NCBI GenBank assembly: GCA_964449305.1
Contig: CAYUYM010000178.1
Coordinates: 1-7,111, forward strand
Length of the DNA: 7,111 nt
From: CAYUYM01 sp964449305
Lineage (GTDB): Bacteria; Bacteroidota; Ignavibacteria; SZUA-365; CAYQST01
Direction of reading: 5' to 3'
Shown here: positions 5,965 to 7,111 of the stretch, in pieces
How the letters are laid out: each line of letters opens with the position of its first letter
How positions within the stretch are numbered: position 1 is the stretch's first letter
Notes under the pieces: generated by a model
What the model saw: only the letters and a program-made list of their open reading frames with translations
Told to the model about the DNA's origin: nothing
The model's database searches: none
Program-made: the position numbers and the translations under genes

Positions 5965-7111
5965 TCACCGTGTGATGATGAAGGGATGATGGATGGTGCG
6001 CCCGCCTGTTTCGAGGAGTGCCGTGTAGCTCCCCGATGGGAGACGCGACAGGTCGGTGTGGAGGACGGTCACCCCCCGCGCCCCGCGCCCCTCGGCAACC
6101 GTCGCGACGCAGCGCCCGGCGGCGTTGATGATCGTGATGCGCATCCACGCCTCCTCCGGCAGCGAGGCGGTGATGCTGACGGCCCCCCCCGCGGGGTTCG
6201 GGGCGAGTGCAAGCCGCGCAAGGTCGGAGGTCCGGATGATGCCGTCGGCCACACGGCACGATGGGTTGACGCAGATGGTCGATCCCTCGGTGAGAAGCAT
6301 GGGGGTGCCCGGCACAGGGGCGTTGACGTTCAACGCCGCGTCCTCGAAGAGGATGGCCGTGCACCCGGTGTCGCGCGTCATGGGGGTGAACGCGAGGCGG
6401 CAGAGCGGCCCGGGCCCTGCCAATGGCGTCGGCGTGTCGATCGTGAGGGTGATGCGCCCCGGTATCGTCTCGCTGGCACGGACCGTGCCTCCCGCCGGGA
6501 GCACCGTGCCGATGCTGTCCGCCCCGGTGAAGCGGGCGACGCGCACGTCGTAGGTCAGGCTCGCGGTCACGCCCCGCACGGTGCTCTTCACCGGGCCGTC
6601 CCGCAGCAGCAGCACCGCATGCCCCGGGGTGCCGGGTGTGAGCATGAGCGGCGGAACGGTGAATGCGAGTCGCACGGTCTCCTGGAAGGCCGAGCCCCGC
6701 AGGAGAAGATCCGCGGGAGCCCCGCAGGTGCCGGGAAAGCTGACCGTGGCTGTCACCGCGCCCACACTGTCCGGGGTGAAGCGGAAGACGAACTCCCGCC
6801 GCTCACCGGGGGCGAGCGTCATGGGCAGGGTGGCCGGTGACACAAGCGTGAAGCGTGGTGACGAGATGGCGATGCGATCGAGCGTGATCGGAAACTCGCC
6901 CGTGTTGACAAGCTCCGTGCGCACATCCACCGTCGTTCCGGCATGGATGGCCGGGGCGTCGAGCGGTGCCGTGGTCCATGCGGCGTGGGGGAGAAGGGCC
7001 TCGAGGATCAGCGTGTCGATCACCGTTTCGCCGGTCGCTGCACGGGCCACCACAATGGCGCGCCTGATGCCTTCGCGCGTGCCGGTGAAGAGGAGACGCG
7101 CGGTGGCGTCC
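5965..7111 (-). CDS. Secreted beta-domain protein with T9SS type A sorting domain (5' end outside window)
   Basis: The frame is open to the window edge (381 residues to the TGA at 5965-5967); the true start is upstream, so the GTG at 7053 is not a likely start. Numbering is from the first full codon. Residues 1-50 look like the end of a preceding beta repeat. Residues about 55-140 resemble a choice-of-anchor D/ASH-type immunoglobulin fold (VNTGEFPITLDRI, LAPGERREFVFRFTPD). Residues about 145-265 resemble a cohesin-like beta domain. Residues about 300-381 are a Por-type T9SS sorting tail: LAPNPAGGAVSI, the MRITIINAAGR strand, LSRLPSGSYTALLE and the terminal HPFIITR. Such tails direct proteins through the outer membrane by T9SS, for release or surface attachment. 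The protein is therefore probably extracellular, with an N-terminal Sec signal beyond the window. Its ligand or activity cannot be told from this part. A run of eight G lies in the sorting domain. Confidence 0.88.
   Translation of the reverse strand, partial: DATARLLFTGTREGIRRAIVVARAATGETVIDTLILEALLPHAAWTTAPLDAPAIHAGTTVDVRTELVNTGEFPITLDRIAISSPRFTLVSPATLPMTLAPGERREFVFRFTPDSVGAVTATVSFPGTCGAPADLLLRGSAFQETVRLAFTVPPLMLTPGTPGHAVLLLRDGPVKSTVRGVTASLTYDVRVARFTGADSIGTVLPAGGTVRASETIPGRITLTIDTPTPLAGPGPLCRLAFTPMTRDTGCTAILFEDAALNVNAPVPGTPMLLTEGSTICVNPSCRVADGIIRTSDLARLALAPNPAGGAVSITASLPEEAWMRITIINAAGRCVATVAEGRGARGVTVLHTDLSRLPSGSYTALLETGGRTIHHPFIITR

Noticed and set aside
5755..6840. Plus-strand open frame (361 codons) spanning two minus-strand genes
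   Set aside because: It crosses the boundary of the reductase and the T9SS protein genes, both supported by conserved motifs, and has a low-complexity Arg/Gly-rich composition.

Overview
This is a gene-dense, GC-rich bacterial stretch (about 60% GC or slightly more by eye). Every gene I can support lies on the minus strand, so transcription runs from position 7111 towards position 1. The strongest taxonomic clue is the C-terminal type IX secretion (T9SS) sorting domain of the gene at 5965-7111, which points to the Bacteroidota/FCB superphylum. High GC, the choice-of-anchor/cohesin-like beta domains and clear Shine-Dalgarno sites at some genes would suit a deep, GC-rich lineage such as Kapabacteria/Chlorobi-like or Rhodothermota-like bacteria. 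That finer placement is inference.

Layout in the direction of transcription: (i) the C-terminal part of a secreted, T9SS-sorted beta-domain protein (7111-5965, 5' end outside the window); (ii) a YajO-type aldo/keto reductase (5957-4965), 7 bp after it; (iii) an OppF/DppF-type peptide-transporter ATPase with no ATG start (4925-3849), about 39 bp further on; (iv) a MEMO-family protein (AmmeMemoRadiSam system protein B) with an extra N-terminal domain (3852-2575); (v) a TatD-family metal-dependent hydrolase (2578-1775); (vi) the LPS-export ATPase LptB (1761-1018). Genes iii/iv and iv/v overlap by ATGA, and v/vi are 13 bp apart, so iii-vi look like one translationally coupled unit. Then comes a 160-bp intergenic region holding a striking 46-bp symmetrical element made of two identical 14-bp palindromes. 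After it begins (vii) a Tat-exported DUF362 protein (857 to 1) whose 3' end is outside the window.

The operon mixes housekeeping cell-envelope and metabolic genes (LptB, TatD, OppF) with poorly understood ones (MEMO, DUF362). It is not an obvious defence, mobile or biosynthetic system. I see no rRNA, tRNA, CRISPR array, transposase or phage gene. The points most worth following up are the double-palindrome element before the DUF362 gene, the MEMO protein with a PqqD-like N-terminal region, the unclear start of the orphan oppF-like gene, and a G8 tract in the T9SS sorting domain.
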